DNA of 64,000 bases, taken from NCBI GenBank assembly GCA_023213315.1, contig JAKCPI010015603.1:62001-126000 (forward strand). The letters run 5' to 3'. Under the pieces are notes generated by a model. The model was not told where the DNA came from and did not search any database. It saw nothing but the letters and a program-made list of their open reading frames with translations. The DNA comes from Euborellia annulipes (lineage: Eukaryota > Arthropoda > Insecta > Dermaptera > Anisolabididae). Below, in pieces: positions 10,185-21,999 of the stretch. How positions within the stretch are numbered: position 1 is the first letter of the stretch; the number at the start of each line of letters is the position of its first letter. The position numbers and the translations under genes were made by a program.

Positions 10185-10450
10185 CAAGGTGTTTTTTGGG
10201 GGAGGGTCCAGCGCTGACGGGGGGATTCCCTGTGTAATTGTGTCTGCAGGGATGACTGACGTCTTGGTGAGCGGCGGCGGGCGCCCGACTCACATCGGCC
10301 ATCTTCGTCCGGATTCGTTAGGGGGTGTTCGCGGCGGCGACTCAAAATGCACCCCCGTCGCATCGCTAACGCGCCAGTCGCTCACACGGCTCCGTAGCGT
10401 ATAGATGTTTTAATAAAGAGAGATTTTCGCCGGGTTAACGATAACCGTCA
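10185..10450. other. GC-rich, CpG-rich island of unknown origin
   Basis: About 260 bp with GC content far above its surroundings and many CG dinucleotides (for example GCGGCGGCGGGCGCCCG). Frames of about 70 codons are open on both strands without recognisable domains, as expected of GC-rich DNA. It could be a fragment of a GC-rich element, a promoter island or foreign sequence. Origin not recognised. Confidence 0.4.
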
Positions 10451-10459
10451 CTTGTCAAA

Positions 10460-12800
10460 AGTCACACTTAAAAAAAAAGGCAGCCCGGCGGCTGTCAGTT
10501 TGTCGGACCCGGGTCCGGTTTTTTTCCATTTATTTTTTGATATTCTCAAATAACTAACCCCGCCCTACGGGGGCAAATTGCGACGCGCTTTGTCCATCCC
10601 CTAAAAGTGACTCTAAGGTGACAGTGCCTTGCGCTGACACTTATTTCGCTTATACTAAGGTAAGAGAAGTCACCTGTCAGAATCATTTAATTCCCACGTG
10701 TCACATGATAAAAATCCATTTGACAATCGAAACCTTTTGATTTATTGTTTGTTTATTGATTTATTCAAATACATTTAATCCATGAGTACATAAATTTGCC
10801 TATGACCTTAGAGACGCCCGGTGATAAATGCATTGAACTCTAGAGAGAGTTGAATTCTAGTGATTTATCATTTTTTATGTAGGTTCTATTTAAGATTACC
10901 TAAATTTACTAGCTAGAAGGGAATCTAAATAGAACTCTTTTTTCTTTAATTGATTTAAGGATACATAATGATCTTTGTTGACATCACAAAAACTAAAACG
11001 ATCAATTGGAAGCCCAGTTTCAAATTAAATTTGCTCTTGCTTTCTTTTTAATTACGCGCTCGAGAGAAGCCCCAGACGTGCTCTTAAGGACGTAGATATG
11101 TGTGTAGAAAGATACAACTCCCCACCCTCCCACCCTTCCTTTTTAGGGCTAAATTGTACAATCGTGCAGGCAAATGGTTCAGACAAATGAGTCGGTGAAA
11201 TTGTTGACTATGTAGTTAAACAAATTTGTTGGTAATATAATACCAAAAAAAAATAAATCTTTTTTTTAATACTTGCTATTCATTCGGGTAGTTTTGTTTA
11301 CATAATCTTAGAATTTTTCTTTTATATTCTTCATATAATTAATCATGTTCTTTAAATTCTACTTTTTTTTTTTCCTTAATCACTAAAGTTGTTATAAAGA
11401 AAATTTAGAAAAATACAATTTTTTTTTTTTTTTAAATAAAATATCGCATTTTTTTCGTATAAATTATAAAACAAAAGGGAAAGGTTATTCATCTTTAAAA
11501 AAAAAAAAAAAATATCTCTATTTTTTTCGCCTTGGTTGTTTTACGGTAAATCTCATTAAGTTAATTTATATATAAATATATGAATAATATTATATAAATA
11601 TTTTTTAATTTAATATTAAAATATTTTTTTTTTCTTAACATTTTGTTAATTAAACAAAAACTAGGTCATTATTTCGCAACTCTTCATTATTTTTTTTTCA
11701 CTTTCATAAAAAAAAAATTACTTATTTTATTAAATTATTTTTTGAGAATATCTCTCTTTAAAAACGACCTAATACATACATCGTTATTTCGCTGAAAAAC
11801 TGCTTAATTAAGCATAAAACATATTAGAAATTCCATTAATACAATAGGTATAAATAAGCAGATGGAAATAATTTTCTCAGTGGTTGAAATTTGTAATAAA
11901 TAAATAAGTTATAATATTTGTTTGAATACATTTCGGATGCTGCTATCTATTTTCTATTTTATCTATATATATATAAATAATCAAAGAAAGTAAAAATAAG
12001 TCTTTATTTTTGTTAGAAAGATTTTAAATTTTCTCTTCTCCATTTTTATTAGTTTATAGGTCCATCAAAATTTTCTATCGATTGCTTGTTAGGATTTTAA
12101 ATTTATTTTTGACCCCATGTATACGCCACTTAGTTTATAATAATTTTGGAGCAAAAAAAAAAAAAATTATAACAGTCAATTTTAGAAGTATTCTCCATTT
12201 TTTATTTTTTTACTTTGATTTTAAGACAGTATAAACCAAAAATTAATTATATTTAGTTTTTTATTTCCCCCCCCCCCCGCATCTAAAATAATTAAAAATA
12301 GATTTCCCTTGTCTTCTGCCGGCAGAAAAAATGTTTACAATGAGATTCATATAAATAGACTGTAAATTTTATAATTATCTTGACGCTAGATTGATTTGTA
12401 ACTTAGCAAAAATATTATGCTAGTAAATAAACAACAGGTGCGTTCTTTGATGCAATTTGTCCCAAGTCTTTCTTTGTAGTAGAGCTTACGATACGCACTT
12501 ATTTTTGTGGTACGTATTTACAAAACAAATTAAGTTCTACCCAAATTGTCTCTTTTTTGATTCGCGTTCCAAATTTTTTTTTTTCCTTCTCCACTAATTT
12601 TTTGTTGTTCTATAACTTAAATTTAACTATATGTGAATGAAAGTATTTATTATTAGTCATGTGGTTGACACTTTATTAACGAAATAAAATACGCAAGAAG
12701 AAACAAAGATATATCTTGACAACAAAAGACTTTGAACATCTTATTATTCCCAGATCAAATAGCAAAATACCAAATTTGTTATATGATACATTAGATTTAT
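10460..12800. other. AT-rich DNA, no gene seen
   Basis: A short GC-rich remainder (10480-10580 with GGACCCGGGTCC) is followed by over 2 kb of AT-rich sequence with long A, T and C homopolymers (C-run at about 12267-12278). Nothing else recognised. Confidence 0.45.
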
Positions 12801-12818
12801 GGTTTTAACTTCGATTCG

Positions 12819-12880
12819 GTGGCGTGCGGCCCGCACCAGGTGACACCCGTTTGGAGGCTGACACCCGACCGTGCAAAAAA
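12819..12880. repeat. GC-rich remnant with duplicated GACACCCG motif
   Basis: GGTGGCGTGCGGCCCGCACC followed by GGTGACACCCG and GCTGACACCCG. It resembles the end of a DNA transposon, but the other end is not visible. Confidence 0.3.
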
Positions 12881-13252
12881 AATAAATAAATAAAAACTTA
12901 AACCATCACAATAAATCAAGAAAAAAACTTTAATTTTCTATAAAATGAATACAATATGAATTGTGTGTTTATATATTTATAAAAATAAAGTGAAAAGTGC
13001 CTCAGCCTCAGTGTTTCCATTTTCTCACAAGTGCACAAATTTAGAATACCATTTAGAATTGCAACGATTCTCGATAAATTTTTTTTTCTTCGTCTCTACA
13101 TTTTTCATTTTTTTAATATAGAAATAACAATTTAACACGTTTTAAATAATAAAAACTCTTGATAAAATGGGGAGCAGTCCAAATATGATAGTAATGTTTT
13201 CTTTCTTGGAAAATCAATGACAGATTGTATGTACTATAGTATATTTATTAAA

Positions 13253-13817
13253 AATCTAGTGTGAATGGTCGCACAGCACACAACTTTCTCTTTCCTTTGG
13301 TAAGGTTCTGTGCTTGTCACACCAGATTTTTTGTGTTGTCGTTTCCGCCGATATATTAGAATTCAAGATATAAAATTTATAAACATGGGAAAATATTTAT
13401 ATTTTGTTACCATGGCAATCATCTTCCCAATGAAGTATAAGAGTAAGTGAAGTGTACTTCAAACAAGGGCAAATTGAGAATATACGTTTTAAAGAGCATC
13501 TAAAAAATAATTGATTTGTGAATTTTAATCAAAATCGTTAGGGCAAATTTTGAGAAAATCGAAAAAAACTGAAAAAGTACATCAGTAAAGTACAGGTACT
13601 TTTTGGCCGATTTTGATCAAAAGCTTATTTTCACATGTCCAGAGGGGTACCGATTTTAAATATAAAATTTCAACCTCCAAGCTCTTTTCGTTCTTGAGAT
13701 ATTTTGCTCAAAGCCAAGCAGAAAAACCACTTTTTTGAACTCAGGAGTTCTCAAAACGTGTATATCCATCAAAATCTCGACATCGAATTTTTGACATGAA
13801 TCCAATACTTTCTCTCA
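13253..13817 (-). mobile_element. Family A two-hairpin repeat, right hairpin first
   Basis: Reversed copy. The right stem-loop lies at 13253-13332 (GTCACACCAGATTTTTTG at its inner edge) and has lost part of its stem. The conserved internal blocks follow and the copy ends GACATGAATCCAATACTTTCTC. The left AT hairpin is reduced to the ACTTTCTC and AAAGT remnant. Confidence 0.8.
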
Positions 13818-13854
13818 AAAGTAAAAATTAATTAAATTTAAAAAAACTCGGTCA

Positions 13855-14040
13855 TTAAAAGCCGCTTTTTTCAAAAAAAAAGTCTCTGGGAGACAAAAAA
13901 GTGCCAAAAAAAGTCGTAAAAGTTGTTTTTGAAAATCTCAAAAAACATTTCTTTTTATGAGCTCAGTGGAGTTATCTATAATAAAAATCAGTAAAAGTCT
14001 CAAAATTGACAAAATTCGAAAGACTTTTTTCTGCTCTCTA
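13855..14040 (-). mobile_element. Partial hAT-like MITE related to 62200-62856
   Basis: Ends at CTGCTCTCTA (14040), and the subterminal CGAAAGACTTTTTT matches the TAGAGAGCG end of the 62200-62856 element. AAGTCTC- and GAGAC-type repeats recur inside. The distal end is not recognisable, so no target duplication was scored. Confidence 0.5.
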
Positions 14041-14049
14041 CTTATCACC

Positions 14050-14890
14050 TCAAAATCAAAATTGTGGTACCATCTATCATAATAATGTCATTAAATAAAA
14101 GAAGAAGTATATATTATTCAATTTTTATTAGATATTAAAAAAAAAAAGGATTTGCTAAATATGAACAAAAAACATAAACCAAATTATTATTAGAATATTA
14201 TATAAAATAAAAATATATAGAGTAAATAAAAAAAAAAAATCAATTTTCCAAAGAGATTTCTTTCGTAATGTTAATGCATAGATCAATAAAGAAAAAGGCG
14301 TACAAATAGACAGATGGTGATAAGCTGTCTTCCCTTCTTTCCCAGCTTAAAAAAAAAAAAACCTTGCCAGCTATGGATCCCTTGGCCCTTTCATTGATAT
14401 GCCAATAAATATGATTGATCTTTTTATTTTTTAAATAGTTGATATCAGAGAGTGACAAAAAATAAATGCTTTCACTCTTGATTTTTTTTATGAATTGACC
14501 ACACTTTTATATTATAAAAATTTTATTAATAATTAATACATTAAATTGCGAAATTATTAATCACGTTTCAAAAATGTATTAATTTTTTATTTTTTTTATT
14601 TTAAATAATAATATGATACTTGCATCTTTCAGATAGCTAATCTTTTATAAAAATGAAAGTATTTTTGAAAATTCTTAAAATTATAAATAAAAACATTTAT
14701 TAACAGATCAATTACCGATTAAACAGGCCAACAGTGATTTTGATACCGAGGTATTTAGAGCTATTTCTGGGTTTATAAATAACGCTGATTACAAAAATGC
14801 CACCAGTTTTTACCCAACAGCTCTAGTTTTACAGATAAATTTTAACAGAAAATGTGCTCTAAAACTGAATTTCCTTAATTTTTTTAATGC
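14050..14890. other. No gene seen
   Basis: AT-rich. A minus-strand 72-codon frame at 14240-14458 has no recognisable domain. Confidence 0.4.
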
Positions 14891-14896
14891 TTTAAT

Positions 14897-15795
14897 GCAA
14901 AAACATATTTACGATATTTTATAGTACTTTATCTTTCAAAAAATCATTAATTCGTGAAAATCTGGTAATTATTAACCAAATTATGAACAAAATACTTAAA
15001 AAATATGTATAAATAGTTATAAGTAGAGACCGGACAAAAAAGCATAAAAAAATGGAAAAAAAGTGCTTAAAAAAGCATAAAAAACTTGAATAAAAAGTTG
15101 TTAAATAAGCATATAAGTTGAAAAAAAGCATCTAATAAGCAATTTTTACTCATACCAATGGCGTATACAAATTTTTTTTAAAGAAACTAAATTTATTCCG
15201 CCCCACCCTGCTAAATTTTTTTTTTGCGGAACCAAATTTTTCACCCTGCTGAAAAAAATTTTTTTACAGGGCTATATTTTTTCACACTGCGGGATTTTGG
15301 GAAATTTTTTTTTTTTGGGGGGCGCCCCCCCTTATATACGTCTTTGGGGTATGCGTGTGTGAATGGGAAAAATTTTTTTAATAAAAAAAAAAAAAAAATT
15401 ATAAATATTCGTAAAATAAGTTCAAATAAGCACGAAAGGGAAAAAAAGCATGAAAACTCAAAAAAAGCAAAAAAAGCATAAAAAATGTAATCTCAATGCA
15501 CTTAGTTTTTCCTAATTCGTATAGAAATTAAATATCTAATGGTTGCTTATAAAATTCAGCAATAAGCATTTTGCTTAAAATCCGGTCTCTAGTTATAAGT
15601 TTATTCCTATGAGCTCTAATCTCGGAGAGGAGCAAAGCGCCTAAGAGATAGGCAGCCAAAGCGATTTTTTACAGGACATTGATAATTATTTTGTTCATAA
15701 TTTCGTTAATAATTGACAGATTTTTAAGAATAAATGATTATTGGAAAGTTAAAGAGCTATAAAATATCGTAAATATACGTATTTTGCATTCAGGG
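14897..15795. repeat. Inverted repeat split by a hAT MITE
   Basis: About 100 bp arms: 14897-15000 (ATGCAAAAACATATTTACG ... ATTATGAACAAAAT) and 15680-15795 (reverse complement with moderate divergence, ending TATTTTGCATT). The 15024-15591 hAT MITE sits in the loop, so the older foldback was the target. Confidence 0.65.
15024..15591 (+). mobile_element. hAT MITE, TAGAGACCGG family, copy 1
   Basis: The terminal repeats are TAGAGACCGGA and TCCGGTCTCTA, with an exact 8 bp target duplication GTTATAAG (15016-15023 and 15592-15599). The subterminal regions are rich in AAAAAGCATAAAA repeats. A central block (CCAATGGCGTATACAA to TATATACGTCTTTGG) looks like an older element carried by the family. There is no transposase frame. 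Confidence 0.9.
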
Positions 15796-16088
15796 TTGGT
15801 AAAAATTCTATTAGGAGTGTCCAAATAAAAAAAAAAAAAAATCGATTTTTTTAAACTTTTAGCCTTGTTTTGTACCACTAAACAAACTCCGATTGGGCTG
15901 AAACTTTTTATTTCTATGTATTTCAACCAACTGCATATTTTTAAAGGGTAACGGCTTAAAAAAATCTAAAAAATTCAAAATTTAGATCACATTTTCTACT
16001 AAAATTTATTTTTTTCTAAATCTCTAAAAGTATAGCTAATTGGTAAAAACTGATCGTATTTTTGGGCACCCCTGGCCTGTGTTATTAT

Positions 16089-16651
16089 TAGAGCCGGATT
16101 TTAAGCAAAATGCTTATTGCTGAATTTTATAAGCAGCCATTAGATATTTAATTTCTATACGAATTAGGAAAAACTAAGTGCATTGAGATTACATTTTTTA
16201 TGCTTTTTTTGCTTTTTTGAGTTTTCATGCTTTTTTCCCTTTCGTGCTTATTTGAACTTATTTTACGAATATTTAAATATATATTTTTTTTATTAAAAAA
16301 ATTTTTTCCCATTCACACACGCATACACCAGGGACGTATATAAGGGGGGGGCGCCCCCCAAAAAAAAAAATTCCAAAAATCCCGCAGTGTGAAAAAATAT
16401 AGCCCTGTAAAAAAATTTTTTTCAGCAGGGTGAAAAAATTTTATTCCGCAAAAAAAAAAATTTTCGCAGGGCGGGGCCGAATAAATTTAGTTTCTTTAAA
16501 AAAAATTTGTATACGCCATTGGTATGAGTAAAAATTGCTTATTAGATGCTTTTTTTCAACTTTTATGCTTATTTAACAACTTTTTATTCAAGTTTTTTAT
16601 GCTTTTTAAGCACTTTTTTCCATTTTTTTATGCTTTTTTGTCCGGTCTCTA
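16089..16651 (-). mobile_element. hAT MITE, TAGAGACCGG family, copy 2
   Basis: Same family as 15024-15591, in opposite orientation, 563 bp, with the 8 bp duplication GTTATTAT (16081-16088 and 16652-16659). One terminal repeat reads TAGAGCCGGA, having lost AC. The inner block with TATACGCCATTGG is also present, so both copies descend from the same composite. Confidence 0.9.
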
Positions 16652-17098
16652 GTTATTATTAATAATAAAAAATAGTGCTAAAAGAGTGAACGGCTAAATT
16701 TATTGCGTTTATTTTCTCAATCCAGACGTTTCTGTCATGTTTAGGAGATAAATACCAATTATGAAAAAATAAATAATTTAATCAATTTTAATTATAAATT
16801 TTCTCATTTTGTTTTTTATCATTATAGAAACAATTTCAATATTATTATTTATTTATTTATAAATTAAATGTGGAATTATTAAAAATATAATATATTAAAT
16901 TAAAAGAGAAAAGAAATCTATTTTCATTCATTTTCTATTTATGGTTAAATATATAGTTTAATTTGGACATTAGCATAATTATGCCTATTATACCTTTTTT
17001 GTATAATGCTCGAAATAACTTTTTTTAACAAGACCTTTAGTAAATAAATAAATAGTAAATTGAAAAAATTTAAATTGTGCATGTAGGCCTATAAACTA

Positions 17099-17484
17099 CA
17101 CTTTAAAAAAAATATGAATTTTCAATTGTTTTTCATATACTTTCGTGCTTGAATTTTAATATACCCAATTTGTGAAATCAAATTCATATTAAGTAAAAAT
17201 AATATAAATCAAATTTAAGTAGCTTAAAAATTATGATATTCTTAACAAAGTAAGTAGTCGAGATGGTAAAGGCGGCATAAATATGAAAGAAAAAATCCAA
17301 GAGCTCGAGTTCATGAGTGATGATTTTTTTTAACTAGTGTATGAAATTTTTCATAAACCCGTTTAATAAATTGAAAGTTCATTTTTTAGTATATCAACTT
17401 TTCATATACCCAAATTCATGAACAGTTTATGTAACAGACTTCATATACAAGTTTATGAATATCCCTTGAAAATTTTTAACAGTG
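17099..17484 (-). mobile_element. TA-flanked MITE with ACAGTG ends and tRNA-like core, copy 1
   Basis: 386 bp flanked by TA. The right end reads TTTTTAACAGTG; the left end (CACTTTAAAAAAAA) is a decayed CACTGTTAAAAA. It matches the reverse complement of 52468-52870. The core GTCGAGATGGTAAAGGC and GAGCTCGAGTTCATGAGT looks like tRNA A and B boxes, so a captured or ancestral tRNA-like sequence is possible. Confidence 0.75.
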
Positions 17485-17489
17485 TAATC

Positions 17490-18640
17490 AATTTTGTATA
17501 TATGGTAGTACTGTAGAAAAACGGGATAGAAACTTCGGCCAATAAACGAAATAAACATAACTGCTCGCTCTTTTAATTCGTACTTTATTCAAAAACTCAT
17601 CAGCTATTAACTCCAAAAAAAATATGTTTTTTTAAAGCTCTTACTTCATGAATAAAGGCTAGTGATTGGCCATCTCAAGCAAAAAAAAAATTCTGTTGAC
17701 CATTCACTTTTCACAAAAAAAAAAAAAAAAAAAAACGGGAGAGCTCTTCAAATAATTTTTTTTTTGTCTGTCATTTGTAACTGTTCCCCAATCGAATCAA
17801 CTTTAACTAAATCAAAGAAAATAAAAATCACCAAGCATCCCAAAGTTTATTAGTAAATGAAAACAAATTCAGATAATGACACCAGGGGCAGTTTCTCAGG
17901 TAAACTTTAGGGAGCCGAGTGTGAGGTGACGGATCAGGCTCATTCACTCTCCACTAAGTTTTTACTTCAAAAAAATATTTCTCATTCTCAATCATTCTTT
18001 AATATTTTAACAAGATTAAGCCCAGTGTAGTCAAGTAACAACAAGAAAATTTCACAAGAGTAACTTCCTTAATTCTTGAGAACGCCATCGGCAACGAAAA
18101 TGATACGTTTTAGAGAAACTCTTAGAAAACTTGCCACAATCACACGTAAAAACCGCTAAACTAAATGTTGGGCTTTAAATTGGGTAGAGAGGTTAGGATA
18201 TTGGGTAGTTTGCAGCTCCGAGCACGTCCAACACCTAACGTTAAACATTGTACAACTTTTCAAAGAAATGGCCCTGTCTTGTCATAGGGAGTGAATAACG
18301 CTTTATTGAACAAATCAATTTATTAAATATATTTTTATGGTGTACTTTTTTTTCAAATTAATATTTAATTTACATATTAAAACCAACAGATATAGCAAAT
18401 TTAATCTAATAAACTTTTCCCAACGTATTAGTTTTTTTATTCTTTAACGTGACTTTATTGAAATAAATTTTTTTTTTCTAATATAATTAAAATTATATAC
18501 CTTTCCGTGACATACTACTTAAAGGAGATGACGATCTCGAGTTTAAAGGAAGGATCCTTCATTCACATTGCCTACTAAAATTTGAATAAAACAAATAACA
18601 ATCAGGAGATGGGAGTGAGCTAAAAAAAATAAATTTAACT
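17490..18640. other. No gene seen
   Basis: At 17530-17590 a decayed copy of the hammerhead-repeat tail (ACTTCGGCCAATAAACG, then ACTGCTCGCTC) is visible. The stretch 18040-18260 is less AT-rich but has no sustained open frame. Confidence 0.4.
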
Positions 18641-18646
18641 GTTGAT

Positions 18647-18685
18647 GTTTCGAGCGCCAATCGCTCAATTCCTCGCGACTTTTTG
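18647..18685 (-). ncRNA. Degenerate hammerhead-like motif
   Basis: Read on minus: GCGAGGAATT, stem GAGCG/CGCTC with loop ATTGG, then GAAACATC. The first core block is mutated (CGAGGA for CUGANGA). Relict. Confidence 0.3.
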
Positions 18686-18805
18686 TCCCAACAATTAATT
18701 AATTTTATGTAATCTAAAGAATTCACCTAAGGCATTAGTTTAAACATTTTTAAAATTAAAATAATTTAATAATAATTAAAAGTAAACACAATAAGTTTTA
18801 TTTGT

Positions 18806-19354
18806 AAGTAAAATTATTTAGTATATGTGAGGTTTCACTAAGTTGTAAATGAAAGAAATATTGAATTTCTAACTCGATATATTTCGGGCTATTAACCATT
18901 TTCAGGAGTACATGTGACTGAGTGATTAAAAGAGAATAGATGCTACCAAGCAGGCTTGGATAGGAATGGGGGAGGAGTTGAATGTTTGCTTGAGACTAGG
19001 GTTGCCTATGGACGGGGTCGGCCCTTCTAGGAAGGACTTTAATTTGCAAAATAAAATTAAAAAAATATTTATTATTTAATAAAAGTAAAAAAAATTTAAT
19101 TTGCAAATTAAAGTCCTTCCTAGAAGAGGCAACCCCGTCCCTAGGCAACCCTAGTCTCAAGCAAACATTCACAAATTTCCCCAACTCCCCCATTCCTATC
19201 CAAGCCTGCTTGGTAGCATCTATTCTCTTTTATTCACTCAGTCACATCTACTCCTATAGATGGGTTAATAGTCCGAAATATATCGAGTTAGAAATTCAAT
19301 ATTTCTTTCATTTACAACTTAGTGAAACCTCACATCTACTAAATAACTTTACTT
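18806..19354. repeat. Foldback element of about 550 bp
   Basis: Arms of about 230 bp run inward from AAGTAAAATTATTTAG and its partner at 19330-19354 and meet around an AT-rich loop at 19045-19095. Both arms include CAAGCAGGCTTGGATAGGAA and ACTAGGGTTGCC or their complements. Near the ends each arm has a GAAATATATCGAG with an upstream stem and a CTGAAAATGG-like block, a decayed version of the hammerhead-like motif. Arm divergence is moderate. Confidence 0.85.
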
Positions 19355-19399
19355 TTAAATATGTTTCACGGAAAACCTACACCACTTTCCCTCCAAATT

Positions 19400-19525
19400 A
19401 TATAAGTTTTATATGGTTTATGTACATTTCTATGTTAAAACATCATCATCAGAATCTTATTTCAAAACTGAGGTTCTGATGATGTTTTTTAACATTGAAA
19501 TGTACATAAACCAAATAATTAAAAC
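19400..19525. repeat. Small foldback with hammerhead-like cores
   Basis: The arms are TGGTTTATGTACATTTC ... CATCATCATCAGAA and its complement. Both contain CTGATGAT, an ATGTT/AACAT-type stem and GAAATGTACATAAAC, parallel to the 2407-2575 foldback though unrelated in the outer arms. Confidence 0.7.
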
Positions 19526-19529
19526 TTCT

Positions 19530-20810
19530 TTTTTTAAACTAAACCTAGTGCTTATTATTACTTATTATTAAATTATTTTAATAATTAAATTTACATTATT
19601 AATATAGAAGATGAGAAGATGAATTATTAGTCGGTGACAATTTAATAATAACATTAATAATATTGGTAAATTTTATAATTCAAAGTTTCTGTGTAAATGT
19701 GAGGTTGCTTTTACATAAAATAAATTTCATTTTCTTTTTTTCTTTTTTTACATCTGTTTTTAAAGGATTCAATCTATTCTGGTCTTTGAGTTCATATATA
19801 GGTATTTTTAACGTTATATTTACATTAATAATTATTTTTTATATTTAAATAATACTTGTGCTGATAGAAACTAGTGATTTTTTTTTTTTTATTTTGAAAC
19901 AAAAAATTTAGAACAATTTTTTATTCTCACCCCTTTTCTCTTTCAACGATGAGCATTTACAAAAGAAATACAATAGGAAAGGGTATTCTATAGAATATAT
20001 TGATTGTAGGAATTTAGTATTTTTGTTACTTGTTTTATCTTTTTCTCGAGATGATATCTTCAAGACGTACAAAATCTTAGCATTGTCTATGAAAATATTG
20101 TAAAAAATTTCATTCGGTTTTTTTGGTCAAAGAGTAAAGGAGAGAGAAGAAAAAATAAATATAATAAATTCTTCTAATTTATCTACACCTGATTTTTTGC
20201 TCAAAATAAAAAAAAAAATCACCAATTTCTATCATTCCAAGTTTTAATTAAATTTAAAAAATAAATATTAGTTTAATTATAAAGTTAAAAATATCTTAGA
20301 TCGGATCCCTTAAAAATAAATGTTGATAGAGAAAAAAATATATTTGCTAAGTAATATGAATTTATTCCTCTGTAATTATTAAAATAAATAATTATTGTGA
20401 CCAAAAGTCCCGACGAAGAGAGAGATTGGCGCTCAGTTAAATTTATTTTTATTTTGCTTGACTGAATTCAATCTCCTCATTGTTACAGTCAGAATATGAA
20501 TTAAAAATAAATAATATTTAAATTTTAATGTTAATTTAAAATTACGTCATCATAAATGTCAATATTCATAAAGGTAGACAAATATTTTAAAAATATTTTT
20601 GTCTGTATGAAAAGGAAAAAATACTAAAATTTTATTAAGTAAATAAAACATAAATTAATAATAAATAAATATATTTAATGTTGATTTGAAAAATTATCGC
20701 TGAAATAACAGGGGAATAATAAATAGACTAGCTTTGATGGACCACTCTCGTATCATTTTATTTTGCCAGGTCATCCTCAGTGCAAAAATATGATTGGTAA
20801 TAGTTAAACT
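19530..20810. other. AT-rich DNA, no gene seen
   Basis: Only low-complexity AT-rich sequence and chance frames. Confidence 0.45.
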
Positions 20811-20812
20811 AA

Positions 20813-21985
20813 GCTTTTGAACAAAAAGTACTAGTACTTTACTGAAATACTTTTTCAGTTTTTTTCGATTTTCTCAAAATTCGCTCCAACGATTTTGATT
20901 AAAATTGATAAATCAACTTTTTTAGATTCTATTTAAAAACTACATAAGTAAAATTTTTCGTGAAAATTGTTTGAAGTACACTTTACTGATGTATTTCAGA
21001 TTTTTCAAATTCATTTTCCGGCTCTTCCTTTCATAGAGCCAATGTTAAATCCTTATGGGGATTCGCATGTAAATTTTGATTCAAAATGGGGTGTCCTTTG
21101 GAAATTTTACTAATTTATTTTATTTTTCCAATTCTTAAGAAATTTTGTATTTATATAGTATTCTCTATTGTGTATAAAATACCCAAATATGAGATTAAAA
21201 TTTTGAAAAATAACCAGAGTTTATTTCAAGCTGTTAAGGGGGTTGAGGAGCGACGTCTAAACGTACTTTAAAAAAAACTAGACTATTATAAGGAATTTTT
21301 CAATGCGGTTTTTTTTATGAATTCAATTCACAAGAAATTATTGGGATATCGAGCTATAATTTTTTTAATGACTTATTAAAAAATTATCGTAATTAATTTT
21401 TTTGTTATCAAGCAAATAGAAAAAAACAATCTGTCCCAATAATCTTTAATTTTTTTTAAATTTAAAAATGAATTGATTGTTATTATTAATCATATATTAA
21501 TAAAGAAATTTTTAAAATAAGCTTAGATGATTTATTTAAAAAATCAACTGTCAAATTAGTTCAGCATTCTTGCAATAGATGGCAGGATAGTCTAACAACT
21601 GATCCCGTAATAGCGTATATCTGGCCTATATTTATATATTTTTATGCTTTTATAAAAGATACATAATATATAATAACATTTATAAAGTATTTATTGTTAA
21701 AAGATCAATGAAAATCAACTAAATGCATTAAATATTATTAGTTACAATTCTGACATCTCTTGGCAAATTTTTGAATTACTTGATTTTTTGGGCATACTTT
21801 TTATGACACACTACGCCATCTTATCGGGAAAAACATGCGTAACACCTTCGGTCCTATTCCCCCTTAACATTTAAAATACAATTGAAATACACAGAGCCTA
21901 TGGAAACTATATCTCGACAGAAAAAAACTGGTGTGACAGCACAATACCCAACTTCCGATTACCAAAGATAAGAGGTCCATCAAAG
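20813..21985 (+). mobile_element. Family A repeat (long form) split by a piggyBac-like MITE
   Basis: Left part 20813-21237 starts at the TACTAGTACTTTACTGA block and includes the long-form segment with GGGGATTCGCATGTAAATTT. It is interrupted by 21238-21863 and resumes with TTAACATTTAAAATAC up to a decayed right hairpin (AACTGGTGTGACAGCAC, 21929-21970). The uninterrupted site appears in sister copies as GCAGTCAACATTTAAAATGC near 42355. Confidence 0.75.
21238..21863 (-). mobile_element. TTAA-flanked piggyBac-like MITE, copy 2
   Basis: 626 bp flanked by TTAA (21234-21237 and 21864-21867), inverted relative to 5836-6459. The ends GGGGGTTGAGGAGCGACG and GTCCTATTCCCCC are imperfect inverted repeats. 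The insertion is proven by the empty site in related family A copies. Non-autonomous. Confidence 0.85.
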
Positions 21986-21999
21986 CTGGTGTATTATTC

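Noticed and set aside
10160..10404. Overlapping open frames of about 70 codons on both strands
   Set aside because: GC-rich DNA has few stops in any frame; neither peptide shows a domain.
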